Source: Sphingomonadaceae bacterium
GTDB taxonomy: Bacteria; Pseudomonadota; Alphaproteobacteria; Sphingomonadales; Sphingomonadaceae
Length of the DNA: 34,019 nt
NCBI GenBank assembly: GCA_009920915.1
Contig: RFZB01000011.1
Coordinates: 1 to 34,019, forward strand
Direction of reading: 5' to 3'
Shown: positions 9,360-17,910 of the stretch, piece after piece
Position numbering within the stretch: the first letter of the stretch is position 1
Layout: each line of letters opens with the position of its first letter
Translations under genes and position numbers: made by a program
The notes under the pieces: generated by a model
Database searches by the model: none
Told to the model about the DNA's origin: nothing
What the model saw: the letters and a program-made list of their open reading frames with translations, nothing else

Positions 9360-12300
9360 TCTGCAGCCAGCAATTCTTCAGCCCCACCCAGATCGACAGA
9401 GACGAGTTTTGAGACGCCCCGCTCAATCATTGTCACACCGAACAGCCGGTGCATCCGGCTCATCGTGACGGCATTGTGCGTGACAATCAGATAGCGCGTA
9501 TCTGTGTCGCGCGACATGACGTCGAGCAGACCGCAAAAGCGTTCAATATTCGCATCATCCAGCGGGGCATCGACTTCGTCCAACACGCAAATGGGCGCAG
9601 GATTGGTCAGGAACAGCCCAAAGATGAGGGCAACAGCCGTCAGCGCTTGTTCCCCGCCCGATAAGAGCGTCAGCGATTGCAGCTTCTTGCCCGGCGGCTG
9701 GGCAAAAATTTCAAGGCCCGCTTCTAAGGGATCATCACTGTCAATCAGCGCCAAATGCGCCTGACCGCCATTGAACAAGGTTGAAAAGAGGCGTTGGAAA
9801 TGCCCATTCACTTTTTCAAACGCATCCAACAGGCGCGCACGGCCTTCCCGGTTCAGGCTGCCAATTGAACCCCGCAACCGGTTGACGGCTTCGGTCAGCT
9901 CATCGCGTTCCGCAATGGAGCGCGTGGTTTCGCCCTCAATTTCCGCCAATTCCTGCTCGGCCACGAGGTTAACCGGCCCCAGCCGTTCCCGGTCCACAAT
10001 CAAACGATCATGCAGATTATGTTCCACATCCGCCTCGCGGACGCTGTCGGCATCAAAGCCAGCCTTTTCAGGAAGCAGCGGCGGCGGGCACTCAAAGCGC
10101 TCGCCCGACAGACGGCCCATCTCCATGCGGCGCTGTTCTTGGTTTTCGGCGCGCGCCACAGCACCCGCGCGTGTTTCGCGCACGCTGGCCAACAGTTCGC
10201 CGGCTTCGGCCAGCTTGGCCTCAATATCGCGCAGCGCGATTTCAGCAGCGCGTTCCTCGCCGATGGCCGCGGTGGCCGCATCCGTCAGGCGTGCGCTGTC
10301 TTCGACAAGGTCAGCAATCTTGGCGTCGAGGTCTTCCGGTGCCTTGGCCAGCGTTAGCGCTTCGGCTTCGGCGGCCTTGGCCCGCTTGGTCATTTCATCA
10401 ATGCGCCGGGCCGCTTCGCCTGCGCGCGATGTCCAATTTTGGGCTTCGGCGCGCGCGGCCTGAAGCCGGGCTTTGTCATCCGCCAGGGCGCGATCGGCAT
10501 TGGCATGATCGGCCTTCATCTGGGCAATTGTGGCGCGGGCGGCCTCGGCCAGTGATTGGAGATGCGCCACCCGCTGGGCCGTTTCTGTGCCATCGGGCAG
10601 GGCCTGACGTGCGGCGTCTGCTGCGTGATGCTCAGCCTCGGCCTCGCTGCGTTCTCCCATCGCGCGGCTGATCCGTTCAGCCATTTCGGCCTTGCGTGAG
10701 GCAAGCCGTTCGAGAGCCTGTTGGGCTTGATCGGCCTCACGCGCGGCCTGACGTGCCCCGCTTTCGGCCTCGCTCATGGCCCGACGTCCGGCATCCGCGG
10801 CTTGGCGGGCGGCGTCCATCGCCTCTTGGGCCTGGGCCACGCCTGCGCGCGCCGCTTCGACCTGCTGTTCCACGGCTGGCAAATCGGCGCGTAAGGCCTC
10901 AATTCGGTTCAGCCGGACCAGCCGTTCGGCAGCTGCAGCGCCATCGCCAGTGGCCACAAAGCCATCCCAACGGCGCAATCGCCCATCGCGGGTGACAAGG
11001 CGCTGCCCTACGGCCAGCGCTGCGCCGTCATCCACCTCAACCACGCCAATTTGGGCAAGGCGGCGGGCCAGCTCTGCGGGGCCAGTCACTTTGCTGGCGA
11101 GAGGTTCTGCCCCTATGGGCAAGGCGGGGTCACTGGAAAGCGGTGCAGCGCCGCCCCAGCCACGGCCTGCTTCAAGGCCCAGCGCCGCTTCCAGATCATC
11201 GCCCAAGGCTGCCCCCAAAGCGAGTTCATAGCCGGGGGCTGCTTTCATCTGGTCCAGCACGCGGTTGCCTGTGCGGCCCTGCGCCACCGCCTTGTCAAGC
11301 GCGCGCAATTCACTTTCCAAAGCGGCCAGCGCGGCGTGCTTATCTGCCAAGTCAGCTTGGGCTGTTGCTCGTGCCGCTGAGGCCGCTTCGCGTGCCGCCT
11401 CTGCCGTGGTCACAGCCTCTTCGGCAGCGGTGGCAGCTAATTGGGCCGCAGCGGCACGGGCATTGGCGTCGTGCAGCGCTGCCGCCAAAGGGGCGTCATC
11501 GCCCAAGGCGGCGGATTGGCGCTCTAACTCTTCGGCCTCGCGCAGCGCGCGTTGGAGACGGGCGGCAGCGGACGACAAGGCTGCTTCAGCCACGCGGGCC
11601 TCGGCTTGTTCGCGGGCTTGGGCGGACAAGGCTTGGGCCAAATCAATTTCGGCATCGCGGCCTGCCGCCTCGGCTTTGGCAAGACGCTCCATCAAAGCAG
11701 GTCGATCTGCCTCGGCAGCCGCAATGCGTGCCTCTAGCGCTTTGGCTTCGGCCTCAAGTCGGGTCAGCGCGGCAGCCGCATCGTTCGCCAATTCGCCTTC
11801 GCGTTGCCGGTCGGCCACCAGCCGCTCTGTTTGGGCAGCCAAATCTGCAATCCGCCGGTCAAGCGCCGCGCGTTCGGTGCGCAAGGCGGCCAGCTTATGC
11901 CCTGCCTCATTCGCGCGGTCGCGCGCGGCAATGGCCCCAGCGCGCAAATCGCCTACTGTCCGCACCGCCTCTGCCTGATAAGCGGCGGCGGCCCGCTGGG
12001 CTTCGGCGGCCTTTTGCACGGCCTCTTCAGCGGCTTGGGCCTCGGCCTTGGCTTTGTCAGCCGCGGCTGCGGCATCACGCCACCGGGCAAAAATCATCCG
12101 CCCTTCCGCGACGCGAATATCAGCGGAAAGTTTGCGATAGCGTTCAGCCGCGCGGGCTTGCCGGCGCAAGGTGCTGGCCCGCGCCTCCATATCGCCCAGC
12201 ACTTCATTGAGGCGATTGAGATTGCTTTCGGTGGCGCGCAGCTTTTGCTCAGCATCCTTGCGGCGGACGTGCAGGCCGGAAATGCCAGCGGCTTCTTCCA

Positions 12301-12634
12301 GCATTGCACGCCGGTCCACCGGCTTGGCGGCAATCACCGCGCCAATCCGCCCTTGGCTGACCAAAGCGGGGGAATGGGCGCCTGTCGCCGCATCGGCAAA
12401 GACAAGAGCGACATCTTTCGCGCGGACATCACGGCCATTGAGCCGATAGGCAGAGCCTGCCCCCCGCTCAATCCGGCGGACAATTTCCAGCTCACGGTCA
12501 TCGCCTGTGGCATCCCGCTCCGCCAGAATGGACACTTCGGCAAAATCGCGTGAGGGGCGTTTTTCCGTGCCCGCGAAGATGACATCATCCATCGCGCCGC
12601 CGCGTAGTGATTTGGCGCTGCCCTCGCCCATCAC
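9356..12634 (-). CDS. smc: Chromosome segregation protein SMC (N-terminally disrupted reading frame)
   Basis: SMC signatures: GGAMDDVIFAGTEKR, long Ala/Glu-rich coiled coils, central hinge-like region, LLSGGEQALTAVALIFGLFLTNPAPICVLDEVDAPLDDANIERF (C-loop, Walker B). The open frame begins after the expected Walker A. Confidence 0.95.
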   Translation of the reverse strand: MMGEGSAKSLRGGAMDDVIFAGTEKRPSRDFAEVSILAERDATGDDRELEIVRRIERGAGSAYRLNGRDVRAKDVALVFADAATGAHSPALVSQGRIGAVIAAKPVDRRAMLEEAAGISGLHVRRKDAEQKLRATESNLNRLNEVLGDMEARASTLRRQARAAERYRKLSADIRVAEGRMIFARWRDAAAAADKAKAEAQAAEEAVQKAAEAQRAAAAYQAEAVRTVGDLRAGAIAARDRANEAGHKLAALRTERAALDRRIADLAAQTERLVADRQREGELANDAAAALTRLEAEAKALEARIAAAEADRPALMERLAKAEAAGRDAEIDLAQALSAQAREQAEARVAEAALSSAAARLQRALREAEELERQSAALGDDAPLAAALHDANARAAAAQLAATAAEEAVTTAEAAREAASAARATAQADLADKHAALAALESELRALDKAVAQGRTGNRVLDQMKAAPGYELALGAALGDDLEAALGLEAGRGWGGAAPLSSDPALPIGAEPLASKVTGPAELARRLAQIGVVEVDDGAALAVGQRLVTRDGRLRRWDGFVATGDGAAAAERLVRLNRIEALRADLPAVEQQVEAARAGVAQAQEAMDAARQAADAGRRAMSEAESGARQAAREADQAQQALERLASRKAEMAERISRAMGERSEAEAEHHAADAARQALPDGTETAQRVAHLQSLAEAARATIAQMKADHANADRALADDKARLQAARAEAQNWTSRAGEAARRIDEMTKRAKAAEAEALTLAKAPEDLDAKIADLVEDSARLTDAATAAIGEERAAEIALRDIEAKLAEAGELLASVRETRAGAVARAENQEQRRMEMGRLSGERFECPPPLLPEKAGFDADSVREADVEHNLHDRLIVDRERLGPVNLVAEQELAEIEGETTRSIAERDELTEAVNRLRGSIGSLNREGRARLLDAFEKVNGHFQRLFSTLFNGGQAHLALIDSDDPLEAGLEIFAQPPGKKLQSLTLLSGGEQALTAVALIFGLFLTNPAPICVLDEVDAPLDDANIERFCGLLDVMSRDTDTRYLIVTHNAVTMSRMHRLFGVTMIERGVSKLVSVDLGGAEELLAAE

Positions 12635-12708
12635 CCAGCGGATCGCCTCAAGCAGATTGGATCGACAAAGCTTTTAAAGCCCGTCAGTTTGAGGCGCTTG
12701 ATCCGCAA
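12635..12708 (-). pseudogene. smc: Out-of-frame 5' remnant of smc (TTG start, LRIKRLKLTGFKSFVD, then frame break into NLLEAIRW)
   Basis: Reverse-strand translation from TTG at 12708 gives LRIKRLKLTGFKSFVD-PICLRRSAG*. The +frame NLLEAIRWVMGE resumes at 12658. AAAGG precedes the TTG by a plausible SD distance. Confidence 0.85.
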
Positions 12709-12718
12709 GCGAGAGCCT

Positions 12719-13447
12719 TTAGGCGCCCGCGTCCATCAGCTTGGGCTTTAGCACGTCCCAAGCCGAGGTGTTTTCCTGCGTCACGCCATTAATGATGAAC
12801 GTTGGTGTGCCCTGCACCTTAAATTCTCGCATGCCTTTTTCTGTCAGCGCTGCCAGCGCATCAATTGCCTTGGCATCGGCAATGCAGGCCTGAGCTTTGG
12901 CAGCGGGCACGCCGCGCTGTTGAACAAAATCCACCAAGCCCAGTTTCGTGGCGAGCGCCTGTGTCAGCTGCACGGGGTTCATGCCTTGCAGGGCCTGTTG
13001 ATCCGCCTCGGTCAGGTCTTGCGTCTTGCCCAGCCAGTCGCGCTGGCTGGCAAATAGCTGCTCAGCAAGCGGGAAGAAGCTTGCCGGGCCATTGCACTTG
13101 GCCAGCAAAGAGGCCGGAATATCCAGCTGGTTCAAGACAAAGGTCCGGAATTCATATGAGACAGTGCCCTTATCCACCAACGCCTTGAGTTCAACTTTGG
13201 ACTTCTCTGAAAATTCAGCACAGTGAGAACAGGTCAACGCCCCATATTCAATCAACTTCACAGGCGCATTGGGGTTGCCCATCAGCATCCCGCCATCGGG
13301 TGTGACTGAGGTTGTTTCAGACCATTTGGTGCCGGCAGGTGCAGCAATAGGGGCGGCGCCTGTATCACCCGACGCGCCTGTCCCTGTTTTGCTGCCACAG
13401 GCAGTCAAAAGCATCAGGGCTGACGTGGCAATAAGAAGTTTCTTCAT
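12719..13447 (-). CDS. DsbA-family thioredoxin-domain lipoprotein (copy 1)
   Basis: Lipobox LLTACGS; active site GALTCSHCAEF; VQGTPTFIINGV cis-Pro loop. Confidence 0.92.
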   Translation of the reverse strand: MKKLLIATSALMLLTACGSKTGTGASGDTGAAPIAAPAGTKWSETTSVTPDGGMLMGNPNAPVKLIEYGALTCSHCAEFSEKSKVELKALVDKGTVSYEFRTFVLNQLDIPASLLAKCNGPASFFPLAEQLFASQRDWLGKTQDLTEADQQALQGMNPVQLTQALATKLGLVDFVQQRGVPAAKAQACIADAKAIDALAALTEKGMREFKVQGTPTFIINGVTQENTSAWDVLKPKLMDAGA

Positions 13448-13458
13448 GAGTCTGTCCT

Positions 13459-14172
13459 TTAGCGTGCGTTAAGGGCTGCGCGAAGCGCGGCGTCCACATC
13501 TTCCCAGCGGGGAGAACGTGGCCCGGGTTGGTCGTTAATCAAAAAGCTGGGGGTTCCGCTGATCTTGCGATTTTCGACGGCATCTTTGGTCATGGCCAGC
13601 AAGGTTTTGTTCATTTGCTCAGACGCGAGGCAGGCATTGGCTTGGGCTGGCGCCAGCCCACGGGCCTGCGCCATCTGCAATAGGCCAGAGCCTTTGGCCA
13701 ATGTTTGCAACTGGCGCGCCAGTGGCATGGATTTCCACTGCGCTTCTTGCCGGATCACAATCACTTGGCCTTCGGCCACCCACACCTCTTGGCGGGCGAG
13801 GATGTCTTCGGTCAGTTGAAAGACGCGCGACGGCCCACCACACCGGGCCAGCAAGGCCGCCGTCAGGTCAAATTGATCGCGGATCAGGTTGCGCAATTCC
13901 AACGCCACCAACCCCTTGGCAATATAATCGCGTTTCAAGGGGCCAAAGGCGTCTTCAGCAAATTGGGCGCAATGGCTGCACGTATAGCTGAGATATTCCA
14001 CCAGCCGCACCTTGGCGCGCGGATTGCCCAACACAAAGGCGCCCTTGGGGGTGATGGTGACCATCTTGGTATAATTGGGGGCCGCCGCAGGCCGGCTTTG
14101 GGCTGTGGCTGGCGCCACCATGCCCAATAGGCCCAGCATCAACGCACAATAAGCGACAAGGCGACGGATCAT
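13459..14172 (-). CDS. DsbA-family thioredoxin-domain secreted protein (copy 2)
   Basis: Signal peptide; YLSYTCSHCAQF active site; ISGTPSFLINDQ cis-Pro loop; tandem paralogue of 12719..13447. Confidence 0.92.
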   Translation of the reverse strand: MIRRLVAYCALMLGLLGMVAPATAQSRPAAAPNYTKMVTITPKGAFVLGNPRAKVRLVEYLSYTCSHCAQFAEDAFGPLKRDYIAKGLVALELRNLIRDQFDLTAALLARCGGPSRVFQLTEDILARQEVWVAEGQVIVIRQEAQWKSMPLARQLQTLAKGSGLLQMAQARGLAPAQANACLASEQMNKTLLAMTKDAVENRKISGTPSFLINDQPGPRSPRWEDVDAALRAALNAR

Positions 14173-14696
14173 CGAACTTTCCCCAAAACAGGCAGGCCTT
14201 CGGGCGTACTGGCCACACCCTGTGCTAGGGATGTCAGCACTGCCCGCAATTCCGGATCAGCAATTTCGCGCAGCGATTCCCCCAATTCGGCCGGTATAGG
14301 GCGCAGCTCGGGCGGTTTGCGGGCCGGCTTGGCCGCCGCAATATCGCCCGTGCGCATCACAATCCGTGAGACTGCGGCATAGCCAAAAAAGCGGTTCACC
14401 CGATCAATAATAACCGGCTGAACATGCTGCATCATCGGGCCAAAGGCGCGGGCAATGACAAGCGTTAACGTGCCATCCGATTTTTTGCCCTGCGGAAAGC
14501 GGATCGATTCGGGGGCAGAGACATGGGCATATTTTTCGCCCACAATTTCGTGCCAGCGGCTGACAATGGAGGATTGGATAAAGCCAAAGCGTTTAAATGC
14601 AGCTTGCCCCACGCCGGGCACCAGCTCGGCGACCGGCTTTGCAGGGCCGCCGCGCGGCCGCTCACCCCATCCAGAAGGCTGCTTGTCTTTTGCCAT
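14169..14696 (-). CDS. DUF721 domain-containing protein (DciA-like)
   Basis: FIQSSIVSRWHEIVGEKYAHVSAPESIRFP… and VIDRVNRFFGYAAVSRIV match DUF721 style. Start placed at MAKDKQPSGWGERPRG. Confidence 0.85.
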   Translation of the reverse strand: MAKDKQPSGWGERPRGGPAKPVAELVPGVGQAAFKRFGFIQSSIVSRWHEIVGEKYAHVSAPESIRFPQGKKSDGTLTLVIARAFGPMMQHVQPVIIDRVNRFFGYAAVSRIVMRTGDIAAAKPARKPPELRPIPAELGESLREIADPELRAVLTSLAQGVASTPEGLPVLGKVR

Positions 14697-14706
14697 CTGC
14701 GCCCCC

Positions 14707-15765
14707 ATGCCAGACCCCGTCATGTCCGTCGAGATGCTGCCCCATATTACCAACAAGATTCTCGCCCATTATGACGCGAATGCGCGGCTTTTGCCGTGGC
14801 GTAGCCCGCCGGGCACGCCGGCGCCAGACCCCTATCGGGTTTGGCTGTCTGAAATCATGTTGCAGCAAACAACGGTCGCCGCCGTCAAAGCCTATTTTGA
14901 CTATTTTACACAGCGTTGGCCCACAGTTGCCGCGCTTGCCGCGGCTGAGGATGCAGATGTCATGGCCGCCTGGGCGGGGCTGGGCTATTATGCGCGGGCC
15001 CGCAATTTGCTGGCGTGCGCGCGAGTTGTGGCACAGGATTTTGGCGGTCACTTTCCCAGCGATGAGGCAGGCTTAAGGGCCTTGCCGGGCATTGGGCCTT
15101 ATACGGCTGCGGCCATTGCAGCCATTGCCTTTGGGCGGGCCGCGCCAGTGATGGATGGCAATGTTGAGCGCGTCATTGCCCGGCTTTATGCCATTGCCAC
15201 GCCGCTGCCCGCGGCCAAACCGCAGCTCTATCAGCATGTCGCTGCGCTGACCCCGCAGCATCGCCCCGGTGATTTTGCGCAGGCCATGATGGATTTGGGG
15301 GCAACGATTTGCACCCCCCGCGCCCCCTTATGCGGCCTGTGCCCAATTGCCGATGCGTGTCAGGGTCGGCTGGCGGCTGAAAGCTTCCCCGTCAAAGCGC
15401 CCAAGCTTGCCAAGCCCCACCGGCAAGGCCGGGCCTGGTGGATTGAGGCCGATGGCGCAGTCTTCCTTATTCGGCGGCCTGAAAAGGGTCTGCTGGGCGG
15501 CATGCGTGCTTTGCCCAGCTGCGATTGGCAGGGCGCAGAGGGCGCGCCACCGCTTGAGGGGGCTTGGCACAGGCTGGGCGATGTGGATCATGTGTTCACA
15601 CATTTTCGGCTGACGTTGGGAGTTGACGGCTTGCGTTTGCGCGATCGACCCCAAATGGCACTTTTAGGAGAATGGTGGCCAATTGACCGGCTGGCCGAAG
15701 CAGGACTACCAACGCTGTTCAACAAGGCCGCCAAGGCTGCCCAAAAAGGGATGAGGATGACATGA
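14707..15765 (+). CDS. mutY: A/G-specific adenine glycosylase
   Basis: LPWR, VWLSEIMLQQTTVAAV, HhH LPGIGPYTAAAIAAIAFG, catalytic VMDGNVERV, 4Fe-4S CTPRAPLCGLCPIADAC, C-terminal NUDIX-like domain. Confidence 0.96.
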   Translation: MPDPVMSVEMLPHITNKILAHYDANARLLPWRSPPGTPAPDPYRVWLSEIMLQQTTVAAVKAYFDYFTQRWPTVAALAAAEDADVMAAWAGLGYYARARNLLACARVVAQDFGGHFPSDEAGLRALPGIGPYTAAAIAAIAFGRAAPVMDGNVERVIARLYAIATPLPAAKPQLYQHVAALTPQHRPGDFAQAMMDLGATICTPRAPLCGLCPIADACQGRLAAESFPVKAPKLAKPHRQGRAWWIEADGAVFLIRRPEKGLLGGMRALPSCDWQGAEGAPPLEGAWHRLGDVDHVFTHFRLTLGVDGLRLRDRPQMALLGEWWPIDRLAEAGLPTLFNKAAKAAQKGMRMT

Positions 15766-17030
15766 CCATTGCACTTAATCGCCGCCATTTTCTGGGTGGC
15801 TCGGCTGTTGCTGCCGGGCTGGCGACCTTGCCCGCGCGCCTTTGGGCAGCGCAAAGCCCTGCTGCTTGGGCGGCGGCGGAGAAAAGCCTGCAAAGTTTTG
15901 TCGATAGCAAATATGTGCCCGGTGTGGTTGGTCTGATCGGCCGTGGTACGGAAGCGCCTATCGCCCTGAAGGCGGGCACATTGGCGTTCGACAATCCCAC
16001 GCCCGTCGATGAGAATAGTTTGTTCCGCTGCTATTCGATGACCAAGCCGATCACCGGCATCGCAGCCATGATGTTGATTGAAGATGGCAAGCTGAAGCTC
16101 GACCAGAATATTGCAGATTTCCTGCCCGGCTTTGCCAATCCGCGCGTGATGACCGAGCCGGATAAAAGCTTGGCCAGTCGTCCGGCGGCCCGGCCCATTA
16201 CAGTGCGCAATTTGCTGACGCACACCGCCGGCCTTGGCTATACAATTGTGACCAAAGGCCCCTTATTGGATGCCTATGTCCAGCTGGGCCTGACGCCCGG
16301 CGCCGTCTCACGCAAGCAACTGCCGGGCCAGCCGCCAATCACAACCGCGCCAAGCCTCGCGGAATTTGCCAATCGGTTGGCAACGCTGCCACTGGTTGCG
16401 GATCCGGGCACAGTGTGGAGCTATTCGGTCAGTCTCGATTTGATGGGCCGGATTATTGAGCTGGCAAGCGGCAAGCCCTTTGATGTGTTTCTGCAAGAGC
16501 GCATCTTTGCGCCGCTTGATATGACGAGCAGCTATTTCCAAGTCCCGCAAAGCGAGGTGAAGCGGCTGACGACCAATTATTTTGGCGCATCTTTCGGCGC
16601 CTTCCCCATTGATCCGGGCAATGACAGCGTGTTCCTCGATAAGCCGGCTTTCCCCTTTGGCGGGGCCGGGCTGGTCAGCAGCCCGCGCGACTATGATCGC
16701 TTTCTTGCCATGTTGATGGGGGAAGGGGCGCTTGGCCCCGTGCGCATCATGCAGCGCGAGACAGCGCAATTGGCGATGTCCAATCTTGTGCCGCCGGGCA
16801 CGCGGATGGAAAGCTTTGTGAAAGGCCAAGGCTTTGGTGCAGGCGGCCGGGTAACAATTAGCCCGCGTGACACCGGGGAAGGGCTTGGCACTTTTGGCTG
16901 GGGCGGGGCTGCCTCCACCATTGGCTGGGTAGATCGCACCCGCGGCATTCGTGCCTCTGGCTGGTCACAGATTATGACCATGGGCGATCAGCCCTTTACC
17001 ACAGGCTTTGGCAAATCGGTGTACGCTTAA
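15762..17030 (+). CDS. Serine hydrolase, class C beta-lactamase-like, Tat-exported
   Basis: RRHFLGGSAVAAGLA Tat-like signal; SMTK (SxxK) and YSVS (YxN-like) motifs; overlaps mutY stop. Confidence 0.92.
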   Translation: MTIALNRRHFLGGSAVAAGLATLPARLWAAQSPAAWAAAEKSLQSFVDSKYVPGVVGLIGRGTEAPIALKAGTLAFDNPTPVDENSLFRCYSMTKPITGIAAMMLIEDGKLKLDQNIADFLPGFANPRVMTEPDKSLASRPAARPITVRNLLTHTAGLGYTIVTKGPLLDAYVQLGLTPGAVSRKQLPGQPPITTAPSLAEFANRLATLPLVADPGTVWSYSVSLDLMGRIIELASGKPFDVFLQERIFAPLDMTSSYFQVPQSEVKRLTTNYFGASFGAFPIDPGNDSVFLDKPAFPFGGAGLVSSPRDYDRFLAMLMGEGALGPVRIMQRETAQLAMSNLVPPGTRMESFVKGQGFGAGGRVTISPRDTGEGLGTFGWGGAASTIGWVDRTRGIRASGWSQIMTMGDQPFTTGFGKSVYA

Positions 17031-17899
17031 TGGCGCCGGGCTTTACAGGATCCCCGCTGGATCGAGTCGATCATCTGCGCACTGATGCAGAGGCGTTTAC
17101 CGCCCTGCTCAATGATTGGCGCGGACGTGTGCTGGGGCTGGAGGGGCTGGACCCAATGGTCTCGCGCGACGGGCGGCTCGTATGGAAAAGCATGGCCGAA
17201 GTGTCGCTGGAAGTTGAGCTGATCCTCTTGGGCCTGCATGAGGATAAGCCGCATTTTGTGCCCTTGACCGATGCCAAGGGCGGGCCGCCCCGTTCCCCCG
17301 CTGTCTGGCGCGCGCTGGCGATGATGCCGACGGAAGATGCCGCTATTTATGGCACGGCGCGTAGCTTGATTGATTGGCATAATGGCCATCGTTTTTGTGG
17401 GGCGTGCGGCAGTCTCACCAAAGTCTTCCGCGCTGGCTGGGGCCGCAAATGCGAGGGCTGTGGGAAAGAACATTTTCCGCGCACAGACCCGGTGGTCATC
17501 ATGTTGGCCGAATATCAGGGCAAGGTGCTTGTCGGCCGTCAATCCGCTTGGCCGCAAGGCAATTATTCAGCGCTTGCAGGCTTTTTGGAGCCTGGCGAAA
17601 GCGTGGAAGAAGCCGTGCGACGCGAAATTTATGAGGAAGCCGGCATCCGCTGTGGCGCCGTGCGCTATGTGACAAGCCAGCCTTGGCCTTTTGGCGGATC
17701 GCAATTGATGATGGCCTGTGTGGCTGAGGCGCTGGACGATCAACTCAACATTGATACCAAAGAGCTGGAAGACGCGCGTTGGGTGACGAAGGAAGAGGTG
17801 GCCGCCGCGCTCAACGATGCGCCGGGCAAAAGCTTTAACGCCCCGCCGCCTTTTGCCATTGCCCACACTTTGTTCCGCCGTTGGGTGGCAGAGGCGTAA
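17030..17899 (+). CDS. nudC: NAD(+) diphosphatase
   Basis: Zn ribbon CGACGSLT…CEGCGKEHFPRTDPVVI; Nudix box GFLEPGESVEEAVRREIYEEAGI; SQPWPFGGSQLM. Confidence 0.96.
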   Translation: MAPGFTGSPLDRVDHLRTDAEAFTALLNDWRGRVLGLEGLDPMVSRDGRLVWKSMAEVSLEVELILLGLHEDKPHFVPLTDAKGGPPRSPAVWRALAMMPTEDAAIYGTARSLIDWHNGHRFCGACGSLTKVFRAGWGRKCEGCGKEHFPRTDPVVIMLAEYQGKVLVGRQSAWPQGNYSALAGFLEPGESVEEAVRREIYEEAGIRCGAVRYVTSQPWPFGGSQLMMACVAEALDDQLNIDTKELEDARWVTKEEVAAALNDAPGKSFNAPPPFAIAHTLFRRWVAEA

Positions 17900-17910
17900 A
17901 CTGGGTCTGC

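Noticed and set aside
11143-12210. 355-aa and other long plus-strand ORFs (9771..10463, 11265..11978, 11804..12553) opposite smc
   Set aside because: Arg/Pro/Ser/Ala-biased shadow translations of the Ala/Glu-rich SMC coiled coil; no domain signature.
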